Source: Elusimicrobiota bacterium
GTDB taxonomy: Bacteria > Elusimicrobiota > Elusimicrobia > Elusimicrobiales > UBA9959
Reading direction: 5' to 3'
Length of the DNA: 39,332 nt
NCBI GenBank assembly: GCA_030651035.1
Contig: JAUSCK010000246.1
Coordinates: 1 to 39,332 of the forward strand
Numbering within the stretch: position 1 is the stretch's first letter; each line of letters starts with the position of its first letter. Made by a program: the position numbers and the translations under genes. Shown here one piece after another: positions 15,609-23,694 of the stretch. The notes under the pieces were generated by a model. The model saw only the letters and a program-made list of their open reading frames with translations. It did not search any database and was not told the DNA's origin.

Positions 15609-16616
15609 TTACCGGCCAGTCGGCTTTTTTGGGATCCGCCCCGTGTGGATAGTCTCTGAACGAAGGCGCCGTCCGACGATTCTCTCCGTCATTTGCCCGA
15701 TCTCCAGAAGACGGTCGATGTTAATTCCCGTTTCGATCCCCATTTCGTCCATCATAACCGCCATGTCCTCGGTGGAGACCAGGCCGACTATGCCGGGGTC
15801 GGCGTAATAATGTTTCCCGGTCCCGGCAACCGGACAGCCATCCACAAAATTAGCCGGCTGCCCCCCGATGCCTCCCAAGGTGGACTCGAAATGAGTGATT
15901 CCCGCCTGAAGAGCGGCCAGGACGTTCGCTAAGCCCCAGCCGCGGGTTACATGGAAATGAGCCACATGCAGCTTAGGGTCGGGGAATTCCTTAAGCACCA
16001 TGGAGAAATATTCAAAAACTTTATTCGGGGGAGCGGACCCGTCATGGTCGGCGTGCTCGATGTCGTCAGCCCCGATATCCAGGAAGCGCCTGGTAAATTC
16101 CACCGCTTTTTTCAGATCCGTCGGCCCGGCGATGGGGCAGCCCCAGATGGTGGAAACGGTCCCGCAAACCCTGATCCCGTTCTCATGCGCCTTTTTGATG
16201 TAGGTTTCGCACATCTTCCAGTATTCTTCCAGTGAAATTCCCGAATTTTTCCGGTGGTGGGCTTCGCTGGTAGAGACCATGAACAGGATACGGTCGGGCC
16301 CCCAGCCTTTCTGGCGGGCTTCGATGGCGCGCAGGACGGCCTTCTCCCGGATGGTTACGGCGGTGAGCTCTACTTCCCGCAGCTTATCCTTCAGCAGTTT
16401 GCTGCCGTGGATAGCCTGCAGAAGCTGGTCGGCATCGGCGAATTGCGGCATGCCCGCCGGGTTGCCCAGGTTGGTCACTTCCAGGCGCTTATAGCCGGCC
16501 AGGATCAATTGTTCCACGCACCAGAGCTTGGCCTGCGTCGGAATGATCTTGCCCTCATGCTGGAACCCGTCGCGCACGGTGATGTCGCCCAAGACGACTT
16601 TGGCGGGATATTTCAT
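15609..16616 (-). CDS. HMG-CoA lyase-like DRE-TIM metallolyase
   Basis: This 335-residue TIM-barrel enzyme has the HMG-CoA lyase/pyruvate carboxyltransferase fold. The catalytic Arg-Asp appear in TVRDGFQHE near the N-terminus, and the metal-binding His-x-His in VAHFHVTRGWG. The flexible loop that in classical HMG-CoA lyase reads GGCPYA is here GGIGGQP, followed by DGCPVAGTG, so the usual catalytic cysteine context is changed. STEDMAVMMDEMGI ends the domain as in lyases. The gene lies 1 bp from the acyl-CoA dehydrogenase gene in an operon with carboxylase and hydratase genes of leucine breakdown. HMG-CoA cleavage to acetoacetate and acetyl-CoA is the best guess, but a related 3-hydroxyacyl substrate is possible. 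Confidence 0.75.
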   Translation of the reverse strand: MKYPAKVVLGDITVRDGFQHEGKIIPTQAKLWCVEQLILAGYKRLEVTNLGNPAGMPQFADADQLLQAIHGSKLLKDKLREVELTAVTIREKAVLRAIEARQKGWGPDRILFMVSTSEAHHRKNSGISLEEYWKMCETYIKKAHENGIRVCGTVSTIWGCPIAGPTDLKKAVEFTRRFLDIGADDIEHADHDGSAPPNKVFEYFSMVLKEFPDPKLHVAHFHVTRGWGLANVLAALQAGITHFESTLGGIGGQPANFVDGCPVAGTGKHYYADPGIVGLVSTEDMAVMMDEMGIETGINIDRLLEIGQMTERIVGRRLRSETIHTGRIPKKPTGR

Positions 16617-16617
16617 G

Positions 16618-17757
16618 TTAAATTCCGAGATGCCGCGAGATGACCAGCCTCTGGATCTCCGAGGTCCCCTCGCCGATCTGAAGCAGTCTCTGGTCGCGGT
16701 AAAACCTTTCCACGGCGAACTCTTTCATCAGGCCGTAGCCCCCGTGGACCTGGACGGCCTCATCGGCCACTTCTTTAGCGATTTCCGAACAATACAGCTT
16801 GGACATGGCCGCTTCCTTGCCGAAAGGCTTGCCGGTATCCTTCAGCCAACAGGCGTTGTAAAGCATATTCCTGGCCGCTTCTATTTTTACGGCCATATCC
16901 ACCAGTTTAAACGCGATAGCCTGGAACTTGGAAATAGGCCGGCCGAACTGCGACCTTTCCTTGGAATATTTCAGCGCCATTTCGAAAGCGCCCTGGGCAA
17001 GCCCGAGCCCCATGGCGGCGATAGCCAGCCTGCCGCTGTCCAGCGCGCTTAATGAGATCTTTGAGCCGTCGCCGCAGGTGCCCAGGAGATTCGCTTCGGG
17101 CACGCGGCAATCGTTAAAATACAATTCCGAAGTGTTCGAGCCCCGCCACATGAGCTTGCCGTGCATGGTCTTCGCGGTAAACCCGGGCGTGCCGGACTCC
17201 ACGAGGATGGTGGAAAGCTCTTTTTTTTCACCTTTCCTGCCCGTTACCGCCTGGACGGAAATACCGGCCGTTATTTCAGCGGAGCCGTTCGTGATAAATA
17301 TTTTTGCGCCGTTTATGACCCATTCGCCGCCTTTTAACTCCGCGGTCGTCCTGCTCGACTGCGAGTCGGAACCGGCGTCGGGCTCGGTAAGGCCGAACGC
17401 CCACAGGGCGCCCCCCGTGCAAAGCTTGGGCAGATACTTCCTTTTCTGTTCTTCAGTGCCGAAGTAATACAGCGGCCCGACCCCGAGCGAATTATGCGCG
17501 GCGACCGTAGCCGCCTGCGAGCCGTCAACCCTGGCCAGTTCTTCGACCGCGATGATATAGGAAAGGTAGTCGAGGCCGTGCCCGCCGTACTCCTCGGAAA
17601 CGGTCGTTCCGAACAGGCCCATTTCCCCCATCCTTTTTGCAAGCTTCGCGGAGAACTCTTCTTTTTCATCGAGTTCCCCGGCGATGGGTTTTATTTCGCG
17701 TTCGGCAAAGCTTCTTATGGTGCTGCGTATCAGGTCATGTTCGTCGGTTAAGTGCAT
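16618..17757 (-). CDS. Acyl-CoA dehydrogenase (short/branched-chain type)
   Basis: This 379-residue FAD enzyme oxidises acyl-CoA to enoyl-CoA and passes electrons to ETF. Motifs include AFGLTEPDAGSD, the WVINGAKIFITNG strand, RSQFGRPISKFQ, and QVHGGYGLMKEF. The catalytic base is Glu363 in IGEGTSEIQR, the C-terminal position used by short- and medium-chain enzymes. True isovaleryl-CoA dehydrogenases have Ala/Gly there and use a Glu in an ERLVL-type helix. Here that helix reads LDSGRLAIAA without the Glu. It therefore looks more like a short/branched-chain or isobutyryl-CoA dehydrogenase than isovaleryl-CoA dehydrogenase, despite the leucine-type neighbours. The family is certain; the substrate is inferred. 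Confidence 0.9.
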   Translation of the reverse strand: MHLTDEHDLIRSTIRSFAEREIKPIAGELDEKEEFSAKLAKRMGEMGLFGTTVSEEYGGHGLDYLSYIIAVEELARVDGSQAATVAAHNSLGVGPLYYFGTEEQKRKYLPKLCTGGALWAFGLTEPDAGSDSQSSRTTAELKGGEWVINGAKIFITNGSAEITAGISVQAVTGRKGEKKELSTILVESGTPGFTAKTMHGKLMWRGSNTSELYFNDCRVPEANLLGTCGDGSKISLSALDSGRLAIAAMGLGLAQGAFEMALKYSKERSQFGRPISKFQAIAFKLVDMAVKIEAARNMLYNACWLKDTGKPFGKEAAMSKLYCSEIAKEVADEAVQVHGGYGLMKEFAVERFYRDQRLLQIGEGTSEIQRLVISRHLGI

Positions 17758-17781
17758 ATGTGTCCATTCTCTACGCCCGCT

Positions 17782-18576
17782 TTATTCTTTTACCCAGCAG
17801 GGTTTTCTTTTTTCCAGAAAAGCGGCCATGCCCTCCTGCCCCTCGGGCGAAGTCCTGATCTCGGCTATTAATTCCGCCGTATGCCCGATCGCCTGGTCAA
17901 GCGTCAGCACGTTGGAAACGTCATAGATCAGTTTCTTGCACCTGACGATCGCTTCCGGCCCGCTGGTCCTCAAAAGTTCGCACAAGGAGTTCACGTGCGC
18001 TTCAAGTTCTTCCGCACGCTCAAAAGATTTATTGACCAGGCCGGAGGCCGCGGCCTCCCGGCCCTTTATTCTCCTGCCGGTCAGCATCAGGTCCCTTGCG
18101 CCGTATTCGCCCACGCGCTTTACGACGTAAGGCGAGATACAGGCGGGCACGATGCCTATTTTCACCTCGCTTAAAGAAAAAACGGTTTCATCGGTGCAGT
18201 AGGTGAAATCACAGGCGGCCGCGAAGCCGTTCGCCCCCCCTATCGAACTCCCGTGCACGATGCAGATAGTGGGTTTATTGGCGGTGTAGACGGCGTAAAA
18301 ACACTTCGCCAGCCTTAATCCTTCCGCGTAGTTTTCGTCGTACGTGTACTTCGCCGCGCTTTTCAGCCAGTTTAGATCGGCGCCCGCGCAGAAGGATTTT
18401 CCCCTTCCCCTCAGCACGATCATCCTGACGCCCGCGTCTCCGGCTATCGCCTGGAAACAATCATTTACCTCGGAGATCATCACTTCATTAAAAGCGTTAT
18501 GCGTCTCCGGCCTCGCAAGCCAGATCGTCCCGACGCTCTTGGCCAGTTCGAATTCGATGGTCTGGTAGGTTTTCAT
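17782..18576 (-). CDS. liuC: Enoyl-CoA hydratase, methylglutaconyl-CoA hydratase-like
   Basis: This 264-residue crotonase-fold protein most resembles LiuC/AtuE hydratases. The oxyanion motif is GKSFCAGADLNWLK. The second helix reads GGANGFAAACD, lacking the first catalytic Glu of crotonase. The retained Glu is in FSLSEVKIGIVPA, followed by ISPYVVKR, all typical of LiuC-type proteins. It should hydrate 3-methylglutaconyl-CoA to HMG-CoA, between the carboxylase upstream and the lyase-like enzyme downstream. Gaps of 24-25 bp to its neighbours support one operon. An alternative is isohexenylglutaconyl-CoA hydratase (terpenoid pathway), but no other Atu gene is seen. Confidence 0.8.
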   Translation of the reverse strand: MKTYQTIEFELAKSVGTIWLARPETHNAFNEVMISEVNDCFQAIAGDAGVRMIVLRGRGKSFCAGADLNWLKSAAKYTYDENYAEGLRLAKCFYAVYTANKPTICIVHGSSIGGANGFAAACDFTYCTDETVFSLSEVKIGIVPACISPYVVKRVGEYGARDLMLTGRRIKGREAAASGLVNKSFERAEELEAHVNSLCELLRTSGPEAIVRCKKLIYDVSNVLTLDQAIGHTAELIAEIRTSPEGQEGMAAFLEKRKPCWVKE

Positions 18577-18601
18577 TGGATAGGGCAGCTTACCGGTTAT
18601 T

Positions 18602-20284
18602 CTACATCCTGAAGACAGGGTAGCGCGGGTGCGCGCCCGGGACTTCGGACAAGCTTGTCATTTCGAGGCACCAGCCTATCGCCTGCCTTGTCAGCGCCGG
18701 CTCGATGATGCCGTCGTCCCAGAGCTTCCCTGTCCCGTAGTAAGGATGGCTCTCGCGCTCATACTGCTCAAGGATCGGCTTTTTGATGGCGTCAGCTTCC
18801 TGCGCGGAAAGCGACTTGCCCTCCTGCTCAAGCTTGGCCCGTTTGATCGTGACCATCACCCCGGCGGCTTGCGCGGCCCCCATCACCGAAACGCGGGAGT
18901 TCGGCCAGGTAAACAGGAAGCGCGCCCCGTACGCCCTGCCGCACATGGCATAATTGCCCGCTCCGTGGGAAGAACCGATGATTACAGTGATCTTCGGGAC
19001 TGCCACTGTCGAGACGGCCTGCACAAGCTTGGCGCCGTGTTTTATAATGCCGCCCTGCTCAAATTGTTTGCCGACCATAAATCCCGTGATATTCTGCAGG
19101 AAGATGAGAGGGATCTTCCGCTGGCCGCACAGCTCGATGAAATGCGCGCCTTTCAGCGCCGATTCGGAAAACAGGATCCCCTGGTTGCCGATGATCCCGA
19201 CCGGGTGCCCCAGCCAGCGCGCGAAGCCGCAGACCAGCGTGCGCCCGTAAACGGCTTTAAACTCATGAAAGCGGCTTCCGTCAACCAGCCGCGCGACGAT
19301 CTGCTTTACGTCCGCCGGGCGGCGCGAATCGCGGTTAATGATCCCGTACAAGTCCTCCGCGGGGTAGAGGGGCTCCTCGTAGCCGGCCGGGGCGCAGGAC
19401 TTGGGAGTGTTGAGGTTGTCCACGACGCTGCGCACTAGCCTGAGGGCGTGCTCATCCGAATTCGCAAGGTGGTCGGTGACTCCCGAGACCGTTGAATGCA
19501 TTTCCCCGCCGCCGAGCTCTTCCTCGGTCGAGTCTTCTCCGGTGGCCGCCTTTACCAGGGGCGGCCCGCCGAGGTAGATCGTGCCGACCCCGCGCACTAT
19601 AATGTTTTCGTCCGACATCGCCGGCAGGTAAGCTCCGCCCGCCGTGCACATCCCCATCACCGCGGAGACCTGGGGGATGCCCAGGGCCGACATTACCGCC
19701 TGATTGTAGAAGATCCGTCCGAAAGCCTCTTTATCGGCAAAAACCTCCGACTGTTTCGGCAGAAAAACACCCCCGGAATCAGCCAGGTATAAAGTCGGCA
19801 GGCGGTTTTCCCTGGCGATTTCCTGCGCGCGCAAATGTTTTTTTATCGTCTCGGGGTAATATGTGCCCCCTTTCACCGTGGCGTCGTTGGCGATGATGAC
19901 ACACCAGCGCCCCCCTATCCTGGCGGCGCCGGTGACAATGCCCGCGGAAGGGACTTCATTATCGTGCATGCCAAAGGCGGCGAGCGGCGAGAATTCGAAC
20001 CAGGGCTCGCCCGGCGCCACTAGTTTAGCGATGCGCTCCCTGGCGGTAAGCTTGTTCCGCTTACGATGCAAAAGCACGGATTTTTCGGAACCTCCGCGCG
20101 AAACCTCGCTTATTCTGGCGCGCAGGTCTTTAAGCAGAGCCTGGTGATACAGGGAATTGGCAACCGCCTCCGGTGAAGAGGCCGTATAGCTTGTGTGGAT
20201 CGCGGGAGTGTCGGAAGGAAAAGCGGCTGCAGGGGTGGTAAGCGGTTCGGTCTTTTTATTGCCTCCGGGTTTGAGTGGACTCAT
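18602..20284 (-). CDS. liuB: Acyl-CoA carboxylase beta subunit, methylcrotonyl-CoA carboxylase type
   Basis: This 560-residue carboxyltransferase transfers CO2 from biotin to 3-methylcrotonyl-CoA. Diagnostic stretches of the MCC-beta/geranyl-CoA carboxylase branch are ANDATVKGGTYYP, KKHLRAQEIA, FGRIFYNQAV, MCTAGGAYLPAMSDE, NITGFMVGKQFEQGG and PNSRVSVMGAAQAAG. The N-terminal ~40 residues before TSYTASSPEAV look like a low-complexity extension. A strong ribosome site, AAGGGG, precedes the ATG. It is the first gene of the minus-strand operon. The partner alpha subunit (biotin carboxylase plus biotin carrier) is not in the window and must be supplied from elsewhere. Confidence 0.88.
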   Translation of the reverse strand: MSPLKPGGNKKTEPLTTPAAAFPSDTPAIHTSYTASSPEAVANSLYHQALLKDLRARISEVSRGGSEKSVLLHRKRNKLTARERIAKLVAPGEPWFEFSPLAAFGMHDNEVPSAGIVTGAARIGGRWCVIIANDATVKGGTYYPETIKKHLRAQEIARENRLPTLYLADSGGVFLPKQSEVFADKEAFGRIFYNQAVMSALGIPQVSAVMGMCTAGGAYLPAMSDENIIVRGVGTIYLGGPPLVKAATGEDSTEEELGGGEMHSTVSGVTDHLANSDEHALRLVRSVVDNLNTPKSCAPAGYEEPLYPAEDLYGIINRDSRRPADVKQIVARLVDGSRFHEFKAVYGRTLVCGFARWLGHPVGIIGNQGILFSESALKGAHFIELCGQRKIPLIFLQNITGFMVGKQFEQGGIIKHGAKLVQAVSTVAVPKITVIIGSSHGAGNYAMCGRAYGARFLFTWPNSRVSVMGAAQAAGVMVTIKRAKLEQEGKSLSAQEADAIKKPILEQYERESHPYYGTGKLWDDGIIEPALTRQAIGWCLEMTSLSEVPGAHPRYPVFRM

Positions 20285-20305
20285 GTTGTTTCACCCCTTT
20301 TTTTA

Positions 20306-20334
20306 ATCATAACAAATAACCCAATCTGTCGTAA
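20306..20334 (-). promoter_or_regulatory. Possible promoter of the leucine/IcmF operon
   Basis: On the minus strand TTACGA (20334-20329) and TATGAT (20311-20306) are separated by 17 bp and lie about 20 bp upstream of the liuB start codon. The -10 box is good, the -35 box is weak. Confidence 0.4.
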
Positions 20335-20404
20335 ACTCAAAAGTCCGGGCTTTTTCCGGCCTGTTTTTTCATGGTGCGCCAGCGGCCTTTCCCTCTCGAG
20401 TATA

Positions 20405-20487
20405 GGGGACGTACATGACGTTATGACTATTTATCCACAGGCTAGCCTGGATTGTTAATAATTAATCACAAAGTCAACTACGTCCCC
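20405..20487. repeat. REP-like inverted-repeat element, second copy
   Basis: GGGGACGTACATGAC (20405-20419) pairs imperfectly with GTCAACTACGTCCCC (20473-20487). The core holds GATTGTTAATAATTAA. Ends, spacing and core match the element at 6729-6809. It lies in the 230-bp gap (20285-20514) between liuB and the sulfatase gene. I see no gene in that gap. Confidence 0.7.
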
Positions 20488-20514
20488 TTTCCCTATAGTA
20501 AGTTGTCCCCCACC

Positions 20515-22338
20515 CTACTTGCTGAATCTTTTCGCTTCTTTCTGGAACTGCATGATAAGCGGGGAGAGCTCCGCCGCGGCTTTTCTGCCGGGCAGCTCGC
20601 GGTATTCAGCATCAAAAACCCTGAGCCCGCCCTTGTACGCCTCAAGGGGCATCTCGAGGATACGGTCCTCCGTTATTATCCCGGCGCTGTCCCACGAGGC
20701 TGAAACCACGAAGGGCCTGGGGCCCGTCCCGAACAGGCTGCGGCCGCTCGAATAATCCCCGGCCGGGTTCCGGACCCCGGCCAGCGGCAGCAGGGTCGGG
20801 ACTATGTCCAGGTGGCTGGTTAAAGTTTTTATCCTTTCCGGCGCGCGGCCCGGCACATAAAGCACCAGCGGCACTCTCACTTCCTCCGGGCTGTAGCCCT
20901 GGTTATGGCCGTACCTGCCGCGCTCCAGGAAAGACTCGCCGTGGTCGCCCATCACCAGCACCACCGTATCTTTCAGGCCGCCGGCCCCGCTCAGGGCCTT
21001 GACTACCCCGCCCACCAGGCTGTCGTCGAAATAGATGGAGTTCTTGTACTTATTCTTCAGCCCGCCCACCTTGCTTTTGTTCAGGCCCAGCTGGCTCACC
21101 CCGAACGAGGGCGTGAATTTCTCGAAGCCCGGCGGGTAGTCGTAATTGCCGTGCGAGGCGTCATAGAAGATAAGGGCGAAATACGGCTTTTTGGAATCCC
21201 TCGCCTTCAGGTAGGAGATGAACTTATCCGAAATGTCCCTGTCGCGCTCCGCGCCGTCCTTCCCGGCCGGCTCGTCGTAGATGCCTTCGCGCGGGACGTT
21301 CACGAAACAGGTCTTATTGAACTCCGGGAAGCTCAGCTTGGCGCTGGCGTAAAGCCGCAGGTCATAGCCCTGTTCCTTTAAAACGTCTATCAGCGCCGGG
21401 CCGCGCCGCTCGCCCAGCATGGGGAACCAGTAGTTGCCGTAGATCCCGTAAAGTATGGAGAAGACCCCGAAGCGCGTGCAGTTGCCGCCGCTGTAATGGT
21501 TCTCGAAAACCAGGGATCTTTTGCCCAGCGCCCAGGTCTCGGGCATGATCTCCGGGGTAAAGATGTCCGACCGCAGCGAGTCCACTATTATGATAAGGAA
21601 ATTCAGGGGCCTGGCGGGCGGCCTGACCTCCAGCGGCCGCTTGGGATAATCCAGCCCGGAATATTTAAGGTCTATGCCGCCCTTCACCTCTTTATCCAGC
21701 TTGACGCCCAGGTACTTTACGGCGAAGCTGCGGATCCTGAGCGGCTGGTAAAGCGGGAAAAGCTGGGCGTTGCGGGTGATATAGGCGGAGTCGTAAAGCG
21801 TGCCCCAGGCAAAAAGCCCCTTGTCGGTTATAACGAACAGCATTAACCCGGCGGCCAGCGCCAGGGCCCGCCGCCCGCGCAGCAGGGGCCGGCCGGCCAG
21901 GGAGGACGACAGCCGCCAGAAATACCACTGCGCCGCGCCCAGCGCCGAGGAGAGAATAACGAAAAGCGCCTTGGTGCCCCAGCCCTGGTCCAGCGACTCG
22001 AACCCGCCCGGCGTCAGCAGCAGGTTGAGCACCATCGAGTTCAGGTGGAACTTGAAGATCTTATAGACCGCGACGTCCGTGACCAGCACCATCTGGAAAA
22101 CCCCGGTCAGGACCGGCAGGACGGCCCGCCCGGCGGCGAAAAGGAAAAGCGGCGCCGCTATCAGCGCCAGGGCCGCGTAAAGCATCGCCGTGTTCGAAAC
22201 CAGCGCCGCGCTCACATAGGCCAGTTCCAGCGGGTGCCCGCCGGTAAAAAGCAGGAAAACAGCGCAGATCGCCAGCGAAAGGCAGAAATTCAGGCCAAGG
22301 AAGGCGGCCAATCTTCTGAAGTTCTCTTTTTCAGCCAT
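20515..22338 (-). CDS. Membrane sulfatase-like hydrolase (YejM/PbgA-like)
   Basis: This 607-residue protein has about five hydrophobic segments in its first ~190 residues and a C-terminal alkaline-phosphatase/sulfatase-fold domain. The metal-site pattern is visible: IIIVDSLRSD (Asp), GGNCTRFG with Thr at the nucleophile position instead of the sulfatase Cys/Ser, VMGDHGESF (Asp-His) and YGHNQGYS (His). YejM and LTA synthase share this layout. YejM is a cell-envelope regulator of lipid balance and lipopolysaccharide level, whereas LTA-synthase relatives are phosphoglycerol transferases. Which activity this protein has is unclear. It is transcribed away from the alpha/beta hydrolase gene and has no clear ribosome site. 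Confidence 0.8.
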   Translation of the reverse strand: MAEKENFRRLAAFLGLNFCLSLAICAVFLLFTGGHPLELAYVSAALVSNTAMLYAALALIAAPLFLFAAGRAVLPVLTGVFQMVLVTDVAVYKIFKFHLNSMVLNLLLTPGGFESLDQGWGTKALFVILSSALGAAQWYFWRLSSSLAGRPLLRGRRALALAAGLMLFVITDKGLFAWGTLYDSAYITRNAQLFPLYQPLRIRSFAVKYLGVKLDKEVKGGIDLKYSGLDYPKRPLEVRPPARPLNFLIIIVDSLRSDIFTPEIMPETWALGKRSLVFENHYSGGNCTRFGVFSILYGIYGNYWFPMLGERRGPALIDVLKEQGYDLRLYASAKLSFPEFNKTCFVNVPREGIYDEPAGKDGAERDRDISDKFISYLKARDSKKPYFALIFYDASHGNYDYPPGFEKFTPSFGVSQLGLNKSKVGGLKNKYKNSIYFDDSLVGGVVKALSGAGGLKDTVVLVMGDHGESFLERGRYGHNQGYSPEEVRVPLVLYVPGRAPERIKTLTSHLDIVPTLLPLAGVRNPAGDYSSGRSLFGTGPRPFVVSASWDSAGIITEDRILEMPLEAYKGGLRVFDAEYRELPGRKAAAELSPLIMQFQKEAKRFSK

Positions 22339-22368
22339 ATTATCGAAAACCGAACTGACGAAAGTCTA

Positions 22369-22397
22369 TTGACAGCCGTCAAACATAATTGTTAGAT
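22369..22397 (+). promoter_or_regulatory. Possible promoter of the secreted hydrolase gene
   Basis: TTGACA (22369-22374) lies 17 bp before TTAGAT (22392-22397), about 30 bp upstream of the ATG at 22427. The -35 box sits in a small palindrome, TTGACAGCCGTCAA, that could be an operator. Confidence 0.45.
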
Positions 22398-22426
22398 TTA
22401 GCTTAGATATTTTACCACTTATACAA

Positions 22427-23617
22427 ATGATAAAAACCGCATTTGCCGCCGTTTTCGCAGTTTTCGCTTTAAGCGCCTTTTCCGCCGCGGCGGAACTGAA
22501 CGCCCTCGGCAGGGCCGACGTGCAGGAACTTTCAGCGAACCTGGAGCTACCGGAGCCGCAGCCGGTACGGAACGAAACCGCAACGCTGACCGACAACACC
22601 GGCATGGCCGGCCTCAGGGAGCTTTCCGGGGACGAGGAGGCCGGAGAACCGCTGCCGGCACTGGAAGGAATCGTAGCTTCAAAGAACGGCCTCGACCCCG
22701 TGATCATCACCGTCCCGGGGCTTAACTTCATGGAAATAGGCTGGGGCAGCGCCGAATTCCGCAATGTCCTCAGGTTCATCAAACTGTTCACCCCAAGAAA
22801 GAAGTTCAGGGAAGCAGACCTCTCCGAAAGCCCGGAGTCCTTCGACCCCCGTTATTTTTTCCCCGAGGAATACGGGATCAAGGCGGACGACCAGGCCATG
22901 CGCGTACCGAACAATTACCTCGAGACCAAGCTGCGCGAGCTGCCGGGCTACGCGGGGCGCAATGTGGAGGTGATACCTTTTACCTGGTCCCGCGACCCCG
23001 GCGCCACACGGGAAACCGTCCGGCAGCTCCAGGCCAGGATAACGGAGGTTTACGACGCCTACAAGGTCACGGGCAGGCCGATATATATACTGGCCCACAG
23101 CTGGGGCTCCGTAATGTCCCACACGGCCCTGCACAATATAGGGCGGGTACGGCCGGACGTCAGGATAGAGAAGTTCCTGACCGCCGGCTCGCCGCTGGCG
23201 CCGTCCAATTTCGTAGTGAAGCTTTTCCTGAATATAGAGGCGCTTAAAAGCGGCCTCCGAAGGCGCGTAACAAAGCCATCGGTAGTCAGGACCTGGTATA
23301 ATTTCTGGGCCAGGCGGGATTCCTTCTCCAACACCATACCTGCCGCCGATCGCAACTTCCAGGCGGACTCCTCTATAGAAAACCTGGAACCGAAACTCAT
23401 AAGCCTTATCCTGCACAACAAGGCGCTCAAAAAAATAGCGAGCAAAGACCTTTTCACCATCCGCAATATACAGGCCTGGCACGGCGCTTATTTCTTCGAC
23501 TACAAGGCCTCCCTGCTCTCCATAAACAAGGAGATTTCGGTGGCCTTCTTCCAGCCCATAATGGCCCCCCAGGTAATGGACTGCTCCCAGAACCCGACGC
23601 CGCTGTGCAGGAACTGA
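22427..23617 (+). CDS. Secreted alpha/beta hydrolase-like protein
   Basis: This 396-residue protein starts with a clear signal peptide (hydrophobic run AAVFAVFALSAFS, ending near AAA). The nucleophile elbow is LAHSWGS with Ser225. A later WHGAYF (His352) is the likely catalytic His, and an Asp in WARRDSF lies between. The pattern VIITVPGLNFM near residue 93 matches the first strand and oxyanion region of lipases/esterases. The protein should act in the periplasm or outside the cell as an esterase or lipase; the substrate is unknown. No ribosome site is obvious before the ATG. A strong terminator follows directly. Confidence 0.72.
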   Translation: MIKTAFAAVFAVFALSAFSAAAELNALGRADVQELSANLELPEPQPVRNETATLTDNTGMAGLRELSGDEEAGEPLPALEGIVASKNGLDPVIITVPGLNFMEIGWGSAEFRNVLRFIKLFTPRKKFREADLSESPESFDPRYFFPEEYGIKADDQAMRVPNNYLETKLRELPGYAGRNVEVIPFTWSRDPGATRETVRQLQARITEVYDAYKVTGRPIYILAHSWGSVMSHTALHNIGRVRPDVRIEKFLTAGSPLAPSNFVVKLFLNIEALKSGLRRRVTKPSVVRTWYNFWARRDSFSNTIPAADRNFQADSSIENLEPKLISLILHNKALKKIASKDLFTIRNIQAWHGAYFFDYKASLLSINKEISVAFFQPIMAPQVMDCSQNPTPLCRN

Positions 23618-23634
23618 AAGCGCTTTAATCGGTA

Positions 23635-23662
23635 AAAAGCCCGCCCCACGGCGGGCTTTTTT
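23635..23662 (+). terminator. Rho-independent terminator
   Basis: GCCCGCC (23639-23645) pairs with GGCGGGC (23650-23656), with an A-run before and six T after. It ends the hydrolase transcript 20 bp after the stop and also separates it from rlmN. Confidence 0.9.
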
Positions 23663-23694
23663 AATAGCACCTCCATATTTGCGATAATGTATCC

